This document shows positions 25,993 through 35,575 of a stretch of DNA of 64,000 nucleotides, piece by piece. The translations under genes and the position numbers were made by a program. The stretch is from Robertkochia sediminum (GTDB lineage Bacteria; Bacteroidota; Bacteroidia; Flavobacteriales; Flavobacteriaceae): the NCBI RefSeq assembly GCF_016786255.1, contig NZ_JADMKT010000078.1, positions 264,615 to 328,614 on the forward strand, read 5' to 3'. Numbering within the stretch: position 1 is the stretch's first letter; each line of letters begins with the position of its first letter. The notes under the pieces were generated by a model. The model had not been told where the DNA came from and made no database searches. It saw only the letters and a list, made by a program, of their open reading frames with translations.

Positions 25993-27693
25993 ATGGGTAA
26001 GGCTTCATCAAAAAAATGGTGGAAAGAGAGCGTGGTATACCAGATATACCCCAGGAGCTTTAAAGACAGTAACGGAGATGGTGTAGGCGACCTCCGGGGG
26101 ATCATCTCGAAGTTAGATTATCTAAAAAGCCTGAACATTGATGTACTATGGCTTAATCCCATATACCGCTCACCAAACGATGATAACGGTTACGACATTA
26201 GCGATTACCGTGCTATCATGGAAGAATTTGGGAACATGGCCGATTTTGATGCATTGCTCAAAGGGGTGCATGAACGGGGAATAAAGCTCATCATGGATCT
26301 CGTAGTGAACCACAGTAGCGATGAGCACGAATGGTTCAAAAGGTCGCGCAGTTCCCGTGACGATGCGTTCCGGGACTATTACCATTGGTGGCCCGCAGAA
26401 AAAGGCACACCCCCAAAGCGATGGAGCTACTTTGACCTTGAAGACAATGCCTGGCAATACGACGAAACCACCGATGCATACTACCTGCATTATTTCTCGG
26501 TAAAACAACCGGACCTCAAATGGGAAAACCCCGAATTAAGACGGGCCGTTTACGATATGATGCACTTTTGGTTTCAAAAAGGTATTGACGGCTTCCGAAT
26601 GGACGTAATTCCGTTTATATCAAAAGACACCGCCTACCCGGAACTCCCGGAATCCTACAAAGGCGATTTTATTGCCTATTACGCTAACGGCCCGAGATTA
26701 CACGAATTTCTCCAGGAAATGAACCGGGAAGTACTCAGCAAATACGACATTATGACCGTTGGTGAAGCTCCGGGCGTTACCCTGGAACAAGCCTTGAATT
26801 TTGTAGATGAAGACCGAAAGGAACTCGATATGTTCTTCCATTTCGACCTTTTAGCATTAGACAGGGAACCCGGAGAAGTATTTAAAATGCGGAAAGACCA
26901 ATGGAAACTTACAGAATTTAAGCAGATCCATTCCAGGTGGGATGCCGTGTTCAAAGACAAAGGCTGGGGAAGTATCTTTCTATGCAATCACGACTTTCCA
27001 CGAAGTGTTAGCCGATGGGGCAACGACAGCCCCAGATACTGGCATAACAGCGCCACGATGCTACAAACCTTTAGCCTGAGCATGAGAGGCACTCCCTTCT
27101 TTTATCAGGGAGAAGAAATAGGTATGACCAATATACGTTTTGATGCTATAGAAGATTACCGCGACATCAACACCCTTAATGCCTACCATAAGGCAGCACA
27201 CCGATGTGACGACCTTAAGGCTTTTCTTGAGAACGAAAAAGACGCCAGTCGCGATAACGCCAGAACCCCGATGCAATGGGACACTTCAGAAAACGCGGGC
27301 TTCACTAATGGTACGCCATGGATAAAAGTGAATACAAATTTCAAGGAGGGGATAAATGTTGCAGAACAAGATAAGGACCAAAACTCTGTACTCAATTACT
27401 TCCGTAAAATGACACAAGTCAGGAAAACACATGAAGGACTTATCTACGGCAGCTACGAGCTCGTGGAAGAAGGCCATGAAGAAATCTATGCCTATACCCG
27501 AATCTGGGGGGAAGAACGCTATGTAGTATTACTCAGTTTTTCTGAAAACCAAGTGACCTTCCCACTGCATACCCTATCGCATAAAAAGGGAACACTGTTG
27601 ATCAGTAATGATGAGGCTCCGCAAAACCTTCCTGATGACAAAATAACATTGCATCCGTACCAGGCAGCGATCTACAGATTTACTCCAAAATAA
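25993..27693 (+). CDS. GH13 alpha-glucosidase (oligo-1,6-glucosidase type)
   Basis: A 566-residue cytoplasmic GH13 enzyme. WKESVVYQIYPRSFKDSNGD is the classic N-terminal signature. The nucleophile is Asp204 (FRMDVI), the acid/base Glu258 (TVGEAPG), and the third carboxylate is in LCNHDFPR. Val205 after the nucleophile is the residue typical of alpha-1,6-acting members, whereas maltases tend to have Ala or Thr. I chose the ATG at 25993; the longer reading into the aldo/keto reductase is spurious. It would release glucose from isomaltose-like oligosaccharides. Confidence 0.92.
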   Translation: MGKASSKKWWKESVVYQIYPRSFKDSNGDGVGDLRGIISKLDYLKSLNIDVLWLNPIYRSPNDDNGYDISDYRAIMEEFGNMADFDALLKGVHERGIKLIMDLVVNHSSDEHEWFKRSRSSRDDAFRDYYHWWPAEKGTPPKRWSYFDLEDNAWQYDETTDAYYLHYFSVKQPDLKWENPELRRAVYDMMHFWFQKGIDGFRMDVIPFISKDTAYPELPESYKGDFIAYYANGPRLHEFLQEMNREVLSKYDIMTVGEAPGVTLEQALNFVDEDRKELDMFFHFDLLALDREPGEVFKMRKDQWKLTEFKQIHSRWDAVFKDKGWGSIFLCNHDFPRSVSRWGNDSPRYWHNSATMLQTFSLSMRGTPFFYQGEEIGMTNIRFDAIEDYRDINTLNAYHKAAHRCDDLKAFLENEKDASRDNARTPMQWDTSENAGFTNGTPWIKVNTNFKEGINVAEQDKDQNSVLNYFRKMTQVRKTHEGLIYGSYELVEEGHEEIYAYTRIWGEERYVVLLSFSENQVTFPLHTLSHKKGTLLISNDEAPQNLPDDKITLHPYQAAIYRFTPK

Positions 27694-27851
27694 CATGTGC
27701 CAATTGAATCGGCATCAAAGGTAACAGATACAACGCTAATGCGGCAATGACCTTACATCAATAAAGTCATGCCCATACGATAAAGGTATCTGCATATGGC
27801 GCCGGGACTCCACCTAGAGACCGGTGTAAAATGGTATGCTACAGAAAAGAC

Positions 27852-28046
27852 CTATTGCGGATTGGCTCCAAAAACATGCGCTTCTACCGCCTTCCAAACG
27901 TAATAATGGAAAACAGATCCGGCACTTACCAGAAATAAGAATACGACAATGTTAATGGGTGCAAAAAAGTCGAGATTGTGCTTGAAAAATAGGAAGAGCA
28001 CACAGCATAGCGGTACCAAGACCGACTCAAGAACTTTTGGTTTCAT
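27852..28046 (-). CDS. Small two-helix membrane protein
   Basis: A 64-residue ORF with ATG start and two strongly hydrophobic segments (about 7-22 and 31-48), basic N-terminus and no known motif. It sits alone in a 640-bp gap. The hydrophobic pattern and plausible start support a real gene, but there is no neighbour to link it to. Confidence 0.5.
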   Translation of the reverse strand: MKPKVLESVLVPLCCVLFLFFKHNLDFFAPINIVVFLFLVSAGSVFHYYVWKAVEAHVFGANPQ

Positions 28047-28337
28047 AGGTTAAATTATTTGGTTTACCTGGTATCCTATTTATATAAACCTGAAAGGGGC
28101 AAAAGATCAGGCCTAACATAGGATGTAAAATTTGGGCTATTAGGTAACCTCAATATTAAGACAATTCCTATAGTTTTCAAAAAAATACTTGATTACTTTC
28201 GATTTAAATACAAAAAATCCGGATGTAATTACAGAAAATACAAATATTTAATAGCTAAATAACCTACAAATTTATATTTTACCCAACGCAAATAGCACAG
28301 GCAGGAAACTGCACCGAAAACTAAAAAAAGGAACCCT

Positions 28338-29033
28338 ATGAACCACAATGTCCCGTATATCTCCAGGAGTGAAAACCATATTAACTGGTTACCTTTTACC
28401 CTGATCTATACGGTGATCACCGCTGCAGATATCGCCGTACTCAGCATGGACCTGCCACACGTGTACAGGGAGATCACCAAGCCGCTTATCCTGATAGCGC
28501 TAATGATATTCTTTGTATGGAAGGCCTTCCCTCTTAAAAACCGCAGATCGTGGTTATTTCTGGGAGGACTATTCTTTTCGTTTTTGGGCGACGGGTTTCT
28601 AAACTACGAAGGGTACTTTTTACCGGGACTCCTCGCCTTCTTTACCGCGCATGTATGTTACATAGCTGCATTTTCCATGCGCAAAGGCTTCCGTCAAATT
28701 TGGAAAACTCCGATCCCCTATCTTACCCTAAGCTATGCGATCGGCGTCTTTCTTTGGCTCGAGCCTCACCTCGGGGCGCTCAAGCCGTATGTGGTTCTTT
28801 ATATGATCATTCTTGTTGCTTTGGTTATTGCTTTGCTAAGTCGCAAAGCAATGGTAAGCCCTTCTGCTTACATTATTGGCCTGGTCGGAGGCTACCTCTT
28901 CCTCCTCTCCGATTCGCTTCTCGCCATCAATAAATTTGCAGCTCCTTTTTTCCTGGCACCACAGGCCATCATGATCACCTATGCCCTGGCTCAATTTCTA
29001 TTGTTGAAAAGTTTTTTAACCTCCCGTCCATAA
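28338..29033 (+). CDS. YhhN/TMEM86-family membrane protein (lysoplasmalogenase-like)
   Basis: A 231-residue inner-membrane protein with about seven to eight helices. KPL in helix 2, FFSFLGDGFL near 78 and LLSDSLLAINKF near 200 are the conserved acidic/lysine sites of the YhhN family, whose characterised members hydrolyse the vinyl-ether bond of lysoplasmalogens. Plasmalogens are not established in this lineage, so the substrate is uncertain. A second, divergent copy follows 127 bp downstream. Confidence 0.85.
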   Translation: MNHNVPYISRSENHINWLPFTLIYTVITAADIAVLSMDLPHVYREITKPLILIALMIFFVWKAFPLKNRRSWLFLGGLFFSFLGDGFLNYEGYFLPGLLAFFTAHVCYIAAFSMRKGFRQIWKTPIPYLTLSYAIGVFLWLEPHLGALKPYVVLYMIILVALVIALLSRKAMVSPSAYIIGLVGGYLFLLSDSLLAINKFAAPFFLAPQAIMITYALAQFLLLKSFLTSRP

Positions 29034-29160
29034 TCCTCAACGTTAGTAAACAAGGGCCTTCCGGACATTGAACATCGGTTTTACACGATTTTTATATTTT
29101 GTTGATTAACAATATTTTACCTAAGTTTAAGAGTCCATTTTAAACACAGCTACTTATTGT

Positions 29161-29901
29161 ATGAGGTCCATACTGTATTACATTGCCTATTTTGGTTTGT
29201 TGCTCGCTGATCTCCTGCTCATACACTTTCGGCCTGAAAGTAATTGGAGACCGGTGCTGGAACCGGCACTTATGGTTATCCTCTTTCTCTACTTCAAGTT
29301 TCATTACAGGGTCAAGAATACAGACCATCCCAGATTGGTTCAGGTAGCTTTAAGCTCGCTATTACTCGGCGGATTCTTCTTAATGAAATCAGCACCGCTT
29401 AACAGTTTCCTTGCCGGATTCTGTTTCTTTCTTATTGCGAACATCGCCTATACCCTGATGTTCTATCGTTATGCCGACATGAACTTAAAAAGGGTCATAC
29501 CTTTTGTAACTGTGGCATACATCATGGCAATCGCACTTTTGTATTATTTCTACGATGCCTTCGGGTATTACTTTTTACCGGCCTTCTTTTATATTTTCGT
29601 TTTGCTCAATTGTTTGCAGGCTGCCTTCCTGCGCTACAATATGGTTAGCCCAAAAAGTTACTACCTGGTATTTTCGGGCGTTTTCCTTTTCCTGATCGCA
29701 CAGGTTCTTGCAGGGGTGTATTATTTCCTGATCCCTGAAGCCTTTCTTGTACCACTAGTTGTAGCCATCTTCTTTATCTCTCAGATCCTCATTATACACG
29801 GCGTTCTAAGCAACACACCGAAAACAGAGGAAGGATCAGCATCAGCAATAGTATATGCTGAGCAAGCAGAGAAGGAGAAGGTTAAAGAAACAGCCTCATA
29901 A
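29161..29901 (+). CDS. Divergent YhhN-family membrane protein
   Basis: A 246-residue protein with the same helix plan as the preceding gene, plus a charged C-terminal tail (EEGSASAIVYAEQAEKEK). Family acidic positions are lost: the GD after helix 3 becomes LLLGGFF, and the SD near the C-terminus becomes FLIAQVLAG. It keeps LLADLLLIHFRPE at the front and MVSPKSYYLVFSG (compare MVSPSAYIIGLVG in its neighbour). It is probably a paralogue that has changed or lost the hydrolase activity. Confidence 0.7.
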   Translation: MRSILYYIAYFGLLLADLLLIHFRPESNWRPVLEPALMVILFLYFKFHYRVKNTDHPRLVQVALSSLLLGGFFLMKSAPLNSFLAGFCFFLIANIAYTLMFYRYADMNLKRVIPFVTVAYIMAIALLYYFYDAFGYYFLPAFFYIFVLLNCLQAAFLRYNMVSPKSYYLVFSGVFLFLIAQVLAGVYYFLIPEAFLVPLVVAIFFISQILIIHGVLSNTPKTEEGSASAIVYAEQAEKEKVKETAS

Positions 29902-30053
29902 CCACCAAGTGCGGAACATGGTATAAGTGACCATACGGACTTATCGTATTTTCTTACACCTTCCTCATACCCTTGAACAGGTGATGTAAACCCTGCATTC
30001 GATCTCTTATTTCATTTTTTTACTGTTATGGCTGTAACAATTTATTACTTTAG

Positions 30054-30581
30054 GTGACTAAACTACTAAAGCAACCAACCCTCAACGTGAAAAAAGACCT
30101 GGAACATGAATTTGTACAACAGCTGGAAGCCAACCAGAACATTGTACACAAAATATGCAGGATCTATACGAACGATAAGCACGGTCATAATGACCTCTTT
30201 CAGGAGATCACCATACAGCTGTGGAAGGCCTATCCCAAATTCAGGGGAGACGCTAAATTCAGCACCTGGATGTATCGTGTAGCGCTGAATACGGCAATTA
30301 CCCTGTACCGCAAGAAAAAACGAAGGCCTGATAATACCGATATTGAAGCTGTAGCCTACCGCCTTCAGGCAGACGCCTATGACGATGCGCAGGAGCAACA
30401 GCTCAAACTCATTTACGAAGCCATCAAGCAGCTTAATGATATCGAAAAGGCACTTGTCTTTTTATACCTGGAAGACAAGAATTATGCCGAGATCTCAGAT
30501 ACCCTGGGTATTACCGAGGTAAATGCACGGGTAAAAATGAATCGGGTAAAGAATAAACTCAGAACAATATTGAACCCCTGA
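30054..30581 (+). CDS. ECF-type sigma-70 family sigma factor
   Basis: About 175 residues. Region 2 is DLFQEITIQLWKAYPKFRGDAKFSTWMYRVALNTA (given from residue 43 onward), region 4 is IEKALVFLYLEDKNYAEIS followed by a helix-turn-helix (GITEVNARVKMNRVKNKL). No ATG is available; GTG at 30054 or 30087 starts the gene, and a TACTTTAG box at about 30048 would favour the second. A membrane protein starts one base after its stop, probably the cognate regulator. Confidence 0.9.
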   Translation: MTKLLKQPTLNVKKDLEHEFVQQLEANQNIVHKICRIYTNDKHGHNDLFQEITIQLWKAYPKFRGDAKFSTWMYRVALNTAITLYRKKKRRPDNTDIEAVAYRLQADAYDDAQEQQLKLIYEAIKQLNDIEKALVFLYLEDKNYAEISDTLGITEVNARVKMNRVKNKLRTILNP

Positions 30582-30582
30582 T

Positions 30583-31200
30583 ATGGACGAACTGGATATT
30601 TTTAAAGAACAATGGAAAAAGGAAGAGCAGCATCTTCCGCACCTGAAGTTTGAGGAGATCTACAAAATGATCCTCAAGCGATCCTCTTCTGCCGTGAAAT
30701 GGATCTTTATCATCAGCATCCTTGAACTGGTATTCGGTCTTGCAGTCACCGCCTTCTGGCACCCATCCTTCGAGCAGGATCTCGAGATTCCTCCTGTTGC
30801 AGAATGGATCTCCTGGGCCGTTTTCCCTTTGGGGATCTATTTCATTTACCGATTCTTTAGCAACTACCGGCTTATCAATACCACCTCTTCGGTCAATGAA
30901 TTGCTTACCAATATCATGAAGGCTCGCAGAACGGTTCGCCTTTGGATCATCATTAATCTTGTTATCGCAGGTGTTGGCGCTATGATCATGATGCTTTCTG
31001 CCCTGATCGACCAAAAAGGAGGCTGGGACGCCTTCACAGCAGAAGCAAGTCTTACCGACTACTTTATCATATTCGGACTTAGCGCAGGGCTAACCCTGTT
31101 TATCGTCACGGTCACCCTCGCGATCTACTTCCTGCTCTACGGATTGCTCATGCGAAGGCTTAACAGGAATTACAAAGAGCTTAAAAAAATGGAATTGTAA
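30583..31200 (+). CDS. Four-helix membrane protein, putative anti-sigma factor
   Basis: A 205-residue protein with an N-terminal cytoplasmic stretch of about 40 residues (MDELDIFKEQWKKEEQHLP), four predicted helices and a basic C-terminal tail. It shows no zinc-binding anti-sigma motif. Its start one base after the sigma-factor stop, and the small N-terminal domain, suggest it holds the ECF factor at the membrane. Bacteroidetes sigma-factor operons often have such a partner. A terminator follows directly. Confidence 0.7.
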   Translation: MDELDIFKEQWKKEEQHLPHLKFEEIYKMILKRSSSAVKWIFIISILELVFGLAVTAFWHPSFEQDLEIPPVAEWISWAVFPLGIYFIYRFFSNYRLINTTSSVNELLTNIMKARRTVRLWIIINLVIAGVGAMIMMLSALIDQKGGWDAFTAEASLTDYFIIFGLSAGLTLFIVTVTLAIYFLLYGLLMRRLNRNYKELKKMEL

Positions 31201-31240
31201 AAAAACGGCCTTTCTCATTACAGAAAGGCCGTTTTTTTAA
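31201..31240. terminator. Bidirectional intrinsic terminator
   Basis: A 13-bp stem (AAACGGCCTTTCT / AGAAAGGCCGTTT) with loop CATTAC, A-run before and T-run after. It lies between the convergent sigma/anti-sigma operon and the S9 peptidase. Confidence 0.9.
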
Positions 31241-31258
31241 ACTTAAAAGGGGTGTTTT

Positions 31259-34045
31259 CTAATATGCTTTATCGTAGGCCTTTCTAACAGCCGGACGTCC
31301 GTTTTCCATCCAGGCAGGTGCAGCTTCCCCCTTAAGGTAATGATCAAAGAATTGCATCATTCGCACCGAAAGGTCTTTACGGTTACCCCATGCACTACCG
31401 CTAAGGTTGTGAGGCATACCATTATAGTTTAGCATCCAAACAGGTTGATCCAATCTTCTTAGGGCCACAAAGAATTCTATTCCCTGGTACCACGGTACGG
31501 CTCCATCGTTATCATTGTGCATCATAAGCAAAGGCGTATTTACCTTATCGGCAAAGAACAAGGGTGAATTCTCCAGGTACAGATCGCGGGCATCCCAGAG
31601 CGTTTGGCCCAAACGGCTTTGCGTACGTTCATACTGGAACATTCTGCTCATTCCACTACCCCATCGAATTCCTCCATAGGCCGAGGTCATATTACTCACC
31701 GGAGCTCCGGCCATAGCGGCGGCAAAACGATCGGTTTGTGTAATAAGGTAGGCTGTTTGATATCCTCCCCAGCTTTGTCCTTGAAGCGCAACCTTATCTC
31801 CATCGATAAAATCATATTCAGAAACCATGGCCTCTACGCCACTTACGATACAATCATAGGCACTTTGTCCCGGGTAACCGTCACGATATACAATATCCGG
31901 CACAAAGATCACATAATCGTTACTCACATAAAACGATTTATTGACCACCGACCTGCTGGGTGCAGGATGGTTAAATCCGTGAATACGATCGGACGAGCGT
32001 TCGTAGAAATAGGTCACCATGGGGTACTTTTTACCCGCTTGCATATTTTCGGGCATATACAACACCCCCTGTAGCTGGCTGCCATCATATCCTTTCCACT
32101 CCACCAGTTTGGTTTCACCCCACTTGAAGGCATCCATCTGGGCACCCGCAGCGGTTACCTTCACCGGATTAGCAAAATCGGTATTACTCACCAGAAGCTC
32201 AGGGAACATATCAAAGCGCTCTTTGGTAAAAACCACGGTGTTGGCATCTGCAGCCTTGGTCAGGAACCGAACACGGTGATCACCCATTTGGGTCACCTCA
32301 GGCTCCCTGGCCTTATTAAGGCGGGCAAAAGCAAATCCTGATCGCTTGGTCAACTCATTAAAGACCGTGAGTGTAGCTACTGCACGCGGATCAATAAAAT
32401 CGGCATCCTCATCTAACTCGAGATAGCGATAAACCGTATGGTTGGTTCTTCCGTTTACGGTAACATTTAAAGGCGTTTTTTTACCGCTTGGATCCAGGCG
32501 CCAGATATCATAACGATCGTATACATATACGTACTTGTCGTCTTTACTCCATCCGGCTATGCCGTATGGCCTTGGCTCAGAAGGGGTGTCATGCAATTCA
32601 TCGTAGAACACGACATCAAGATCTTTTGTCAGAGCTTTTCTGCTACCGCTGGCAAGGTCTATTCCGTAGTAGATGCTATCCATACGGTCGTAAAGGAGGG
32701 CATAATTTTGAGCGGGCCCTATATCGATACCAGGTTGCCCCTGAGCAATGAGCTTGCGGTCACCTGTTCGGGTATCTACCAGGTAAAAATCATTGATCCA
32801 GAGACCACTCCAGGAACGTGCTCTTTCATAAGGGTCTGCATCGATACCCAGGGCGTAGTTCGCATCGCCATCATCCAGGAGCCTGATATTGGTCATCGAA
32901 CTATCGGCTAGCTGAAAGGCCTTTCCATCTTCCATATGGTATACCGCCCTGAAGGTGCGCTTTTCATCCTGACTTTTATTGAGCAATTGCATGGGCTGCA
33001 ACTGCTTATCGGTCCATGCCCAAATATCCAATTTGGCACGCTCGCGATCCAGCAGGGTGTCTTTTGGGTGCTCCTGCTCCTTGAATGCTGTTCCGAAGAA
33101 TAATTTACTACCGTCTTCTGAGAACCTCGGAGTTTCGTTCTTACTGATCTCCCAGTCTGCGGGAAGTCCTTCTATCCCGGAAACCGCTACCAGGGACTCA
33201 GGCGTTCCTGCATGCAGGGCATACGATTTGATATCGGTAGTATCAGCCGTAAAAAGATAGGCCATTTGCCCACCTTTTTCATCGAGGGTTAATCCGGTGA
33301 TCTCTCCATCACGCTTTACCAGGGTATCCAGTTGTTGCGTAAGCGCATCGAACCTGGTCAGGGCCGTATGCACCCCAAGACTGTCTTTATCTTCGTGTTG
33401 CATGAAAAGCAATCCCGATTTCTTTGCCCAGCGGAAATTTTTCACATCGGCAAAGCTCAGGCTATCGCCTTTGATCGGATTCAAGGCCAGCAAAAGGGTA
33501 TCGCGTTTTGCCTCTTTACTCTTTTCTGCCACAGCAGTAGTATCTGCATCACCCTGAGCAAGGCTATCGGCAGATTCGGCTTTGAGCACTACGGTCTTAA
33601 AGGCCATCCATGCACTGCCCTTTTCAGGCATTTTAGCCCCGTGATTATCGGGGTACTTGATGAGCTTTTGGCTGCTCAGGACATAAATTCCCAGAGAATC
33701 TGTCTGGCGTTTTTTCTTCGAAATCTTTTCAGTCTCTTCCTTTCTTTTGAGTTCCAGTGAAGGCTTAATAGCAAATGTAAGATAGCTGCCATCACCGCTA
33801 AATTTTGGATCTTCTGCCCTTGGAATGGTATCAGAGGTACCGCGCTTCAGGTTGGTTATCACCAGGCTGGGATCACCCATCCCCGGAGAAAGTTCATAGA
33901 TTAGGTGTTGACCATCGGGGGAGAGCTCTGCTCCCGTAATAGCCTTCCATTGATCAAAGTCGGCCGGCGTGAGCGATCGCTTCTGTGCCTGCACGACCAG
34001 TCCTGCCAGGAATAACCCCAGCATAAACAAGTAATTCTTACTCAT
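31259..34045 (-). CDS. S9 family (prolyl oligopeptidase-like) peptidase, exported
   Basis: A 928-residue exported protein. Signal peptide (about 1-20, ending VQAQ), a long N-terminal beta-propeller region carrying an inserted Lys/Glu-rich segment (about 100-190), and a C-terminal alpha/beta-hydrolase peptidase domain from about 650. The nucleophile is in GQSWGGYQ, the Asp in HNDNDGAVPW and the His in MPHNLSG. Such proteins cleave oligopeptides in the periplasm. Longer than the usual 650-750 residues because of the propeller insert. Monocistronic. Confidence 0.92.
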   Translation of the reverse strand: MSKNYLFMLGLFLAGLVVQAQKRSLTPADFDQWKAITGAELSPDGQHLIYELSPGMGDPSLVITNLKRGTSDTIPRAEDPKFSGDGSYLTFAIKPSLELKRKEETEKISKKKRQTDSLGIYVLSSQKLIKYPDNHGAKMPEKGSAWMAFKTVVLKAESADSLAQGDADTTAVAEKSKEAKRDTLLLALNPIKGDSLSFADVKNFRWAKKSGLLFMQHEDKDSLGVHTALTRFDALTQQLDTLVKRDGEITGLTLDEKGGQMAYLFTADTTDIKSYALHAGTPESLVAVSGIEGLPADWEISKNETPRFSEDGSKLFFGTAFKEQEHPKDTLLDRERAKLDIWAWTDKQLQPMQLLNKSQDEKRTFRAVYHMEDGKAFQLADSSMTNIRLLDDGDANYALGIDADPYERARSWSGLWINDFYLVDTRTGDRKLIAQGQPGIDIGPAQNYALLYDRMDSIYYGIDLASGSRKALTKDLDVVFYDELHDTPSEPRPYGIAGWSKDDKYVYVYDRYDIWRLDPSGKKTPLNVTVNGRTNHTVYRYLELDEDADFIDPRAVATLTVFNELTKRSGFAFARLNKAREPEVTQMGDHRVRFLTKAADANTVVFTKERFDMFPELLVSNTDFANPVKVTAAGAQMDAFKWGETKLVEWKGYDGSQLQGVLYMPENMQAGKKYPMVTYFYERSSDRIHGFNHPAPSRSVVNKSFYVSNDYVIFVPDIVYRDGYPGQSAYDCIVSGVEAMVSEYDFIDGDKVALQGQSWGGYQTAYLITQTDRFAAAMAGAPVSNMTSAYGGIRWGSGMSRMFQYERTQSRLGQTLWDARDLYLENSPLFFADKVNTPLLMMHNDNDGAVPWYQGIEFFVALRRLDQPVWMLNYNGMPHNLSGSAWGNRKDLSVRMMQFFDHYLKGEAAPAWMENGRPAVRKAYDKAY

Positions 34046-34078
34046 GAGTGTTGATTGCGTTAATGATATTTAGTGAAA

Positions 34079-34888
34079 TTATGGACGATTAGACCATTTT
34101 CTGGCTTCGTTGAGCGCTTCCATCTCTGCCAGTGCCTCTTCAGGGATCACCTTGAGAAAAGACGGGTGTTGCTCTATGGCGTATTCGATCTTTTCTACGA
34201 TCTCTTCTACGGTCTCATTGTCATAATCAATTTGCAGTGGTTCTTTGATGACCATAGATTGCAGAATACCTTTTTTCTTTACCCGTAAGCCTTTTTTATC
34301 GAACGATCGTCTGAATCCATCAATAACGATAGGCACTACAATAGGCTTGTACTGTTTTATGATATGAGCGGTCCCTTTTCTAATTGGCTTCCAGGGTTTT
34401 GTAGTTCCCTGTGGGAAAGTGATCACCCAACCATCGTCCAGGGCTACGCCTATATTTTTAGTATCGTTGGTATTTACCTCCCGCTTGATATCCTTTCCCT
34501 TTTCCCGCCAGGTACGCTCTACAGATATAGCTCCTGCATATGCCATGATCTTAGGAAGCAGTCCGCTCTTCATGGTTTCCTTGGCAGCGATATAATAGAT
34601 ATTGAGCTTGGGATGACGCAGGTACCCTACATTCTTAATACTATCTGTACGACCACTAAGACTGGCATTGAACACATGGAACATCGCCACAACATCGGCA
34701 AAATAGGTCTGGTGATTGGAAACAAAAAGCACCCCTGTTTCCGGCAGGTTTTTTATAAGCTCTGAACCTTCGATCTGAAGTTCATTAAATCCGCGGTAGC
34801 GTTGGTGGGTCATCAATCCCGCAAACTGGATCAACCATTTTTTTACAAAAAGTATATGTCCGAAAGGATTCTTCTTTATCAACGTCAT
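34079..34888 (-). CDS. 1-acyl-sn-glycerol-3-phosphate acyltransferase (PlsC family)
   Basis: A 269-residue phospholipid acyltransferase. Block I is NHQTYFAD, with five residues between His and Asp instead of the canonical four. Block III is FPQGTTKP in place of FPEGTR. VPIVIDGFRRSF near 190 is block IV. My impression is that these variants are shared by related flavobacterial proteins, so activity is likely retained, but acceptor specificity may differ from classical PlsC. It lies 33 bp downstream of nothing convergent; upstream is the Nudix gene, 45 bp away, same strand, possibly one operon. Confidence 0.8.
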   Translation of the reverse strand: MTLIKKNPFGHILFVKKWLIQFAGLMTHQRYRGFNELQIEGSELIKNLPETGVLFVSNHQTYFADVVAMFHVFNASLSGRTDSIKNVGYLRHPKLNIYYIAAKETMKSGLLPKIMAYAGAISVERTWREKGKDIKREVNTNDTKNIGVALDDGWVITFPQGTTKPWKPIRKGTAHIIKQYKPIVVPIVIDGFRRSFDKKGLRVKKKGILQSMVIKEPLQIDYDNETVEEIVEKIEYAIEQHPSFLKVIPEEALAEMEALNEARKWSNRP

Positions 34889-34933
34889 TATAAATTCTGT
34901 TCTCAGTGGAAATCAAAAGTACAAAATAAGACT

Positions 34934-35575
34934 TTAATGCGATTTTTCAAGCATTTCTTTTACCTCACTTAAGATCATGGCCGTAGCTCCCCAAACCGTA
35001 TGATCATTAAGGCGAAACGCCGGAACTTCAATATCCCGTGCATAGGAGGTGTCAAGGCGCTGATAGAACATGGCCCTGTCGTTTAAAAATTCTTCCAAGC
35101 GCACTTCTATAAGCCGTTCAACCTCGCTTTCCTGTCTTGTAAATTGTGGTTTGTGATCTGCATACCCCATATAAGGATATACCATAAAATTACTCGGAGG
35201 TATATACACTTCCGAAAGACTCCTGATCACCTTGACCTGCTGCGGGGCCACCCCCACCTCTTCATGGGTTTCCCTTAAGGCGGTAGCTTCCAGGTCTCTG
35301 TCAAAACGCTCCACCTTTCCCCCGGGAAGGCCTACCTGATTGGAATGAACCCCTTTGTAGGTCTTCCTTAAAATAAGCAACAACCTTGTTTCGCTATCGT
35401 CGCCGGGATAGAACAAATTGAGCACCGCCGCCTTACGCGGCTGGCCGGAAGGTTTATAATTGGCCTTTAGCTGCGCTTTGCGTTCCGGCGGGATCATTTT
35501 ATGATGAGAATCCAGGCCGGGCAAAGGCAGATTTTTTATTTTTGGGATCAAACGGTAAAATTCTTCAAATTTCAT
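34934..35575 (-). CDS. Nudix hydrolase, CoA pyrophosphatase-like
   Basis: A 213-residue Nudix enzyme. The Nudix box runs from GGKVERFD through RETHEEVGV (near 95-117), and the upstream HSNQVGLPGGK matches the CoA-specific UPF0035 pattern. Predicted to cleave CoA or oxidised CoA to 3'-phosphoadenosine phosphate and phosphopantetheine. The start MKFEEFYRLIPKIKNLPLPG looks conserved. Its ATG shares two bases with the ATG of the divergent PPIase gene. Confidence 0.88.
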   Translation of the reverse strand: MKFEEFYRLIPKIKNLPLPGLDSHHKMIPPERKAQLKANYKPSGQPRKAAVLNLFYPGDDSETRLLLILRKTYKGVHSNQVGLPGGKVERFDRDLEATALRETHEEVGVAPQQVKVIRSLSEVYIPPSNFMVYPYMGYADHKPQFTRQESEVERLIEVRLEEFLNDRAMFYQRLDTSYARDIEVPAFRLNDHTVWGATAMILSEVKEMLEKSH

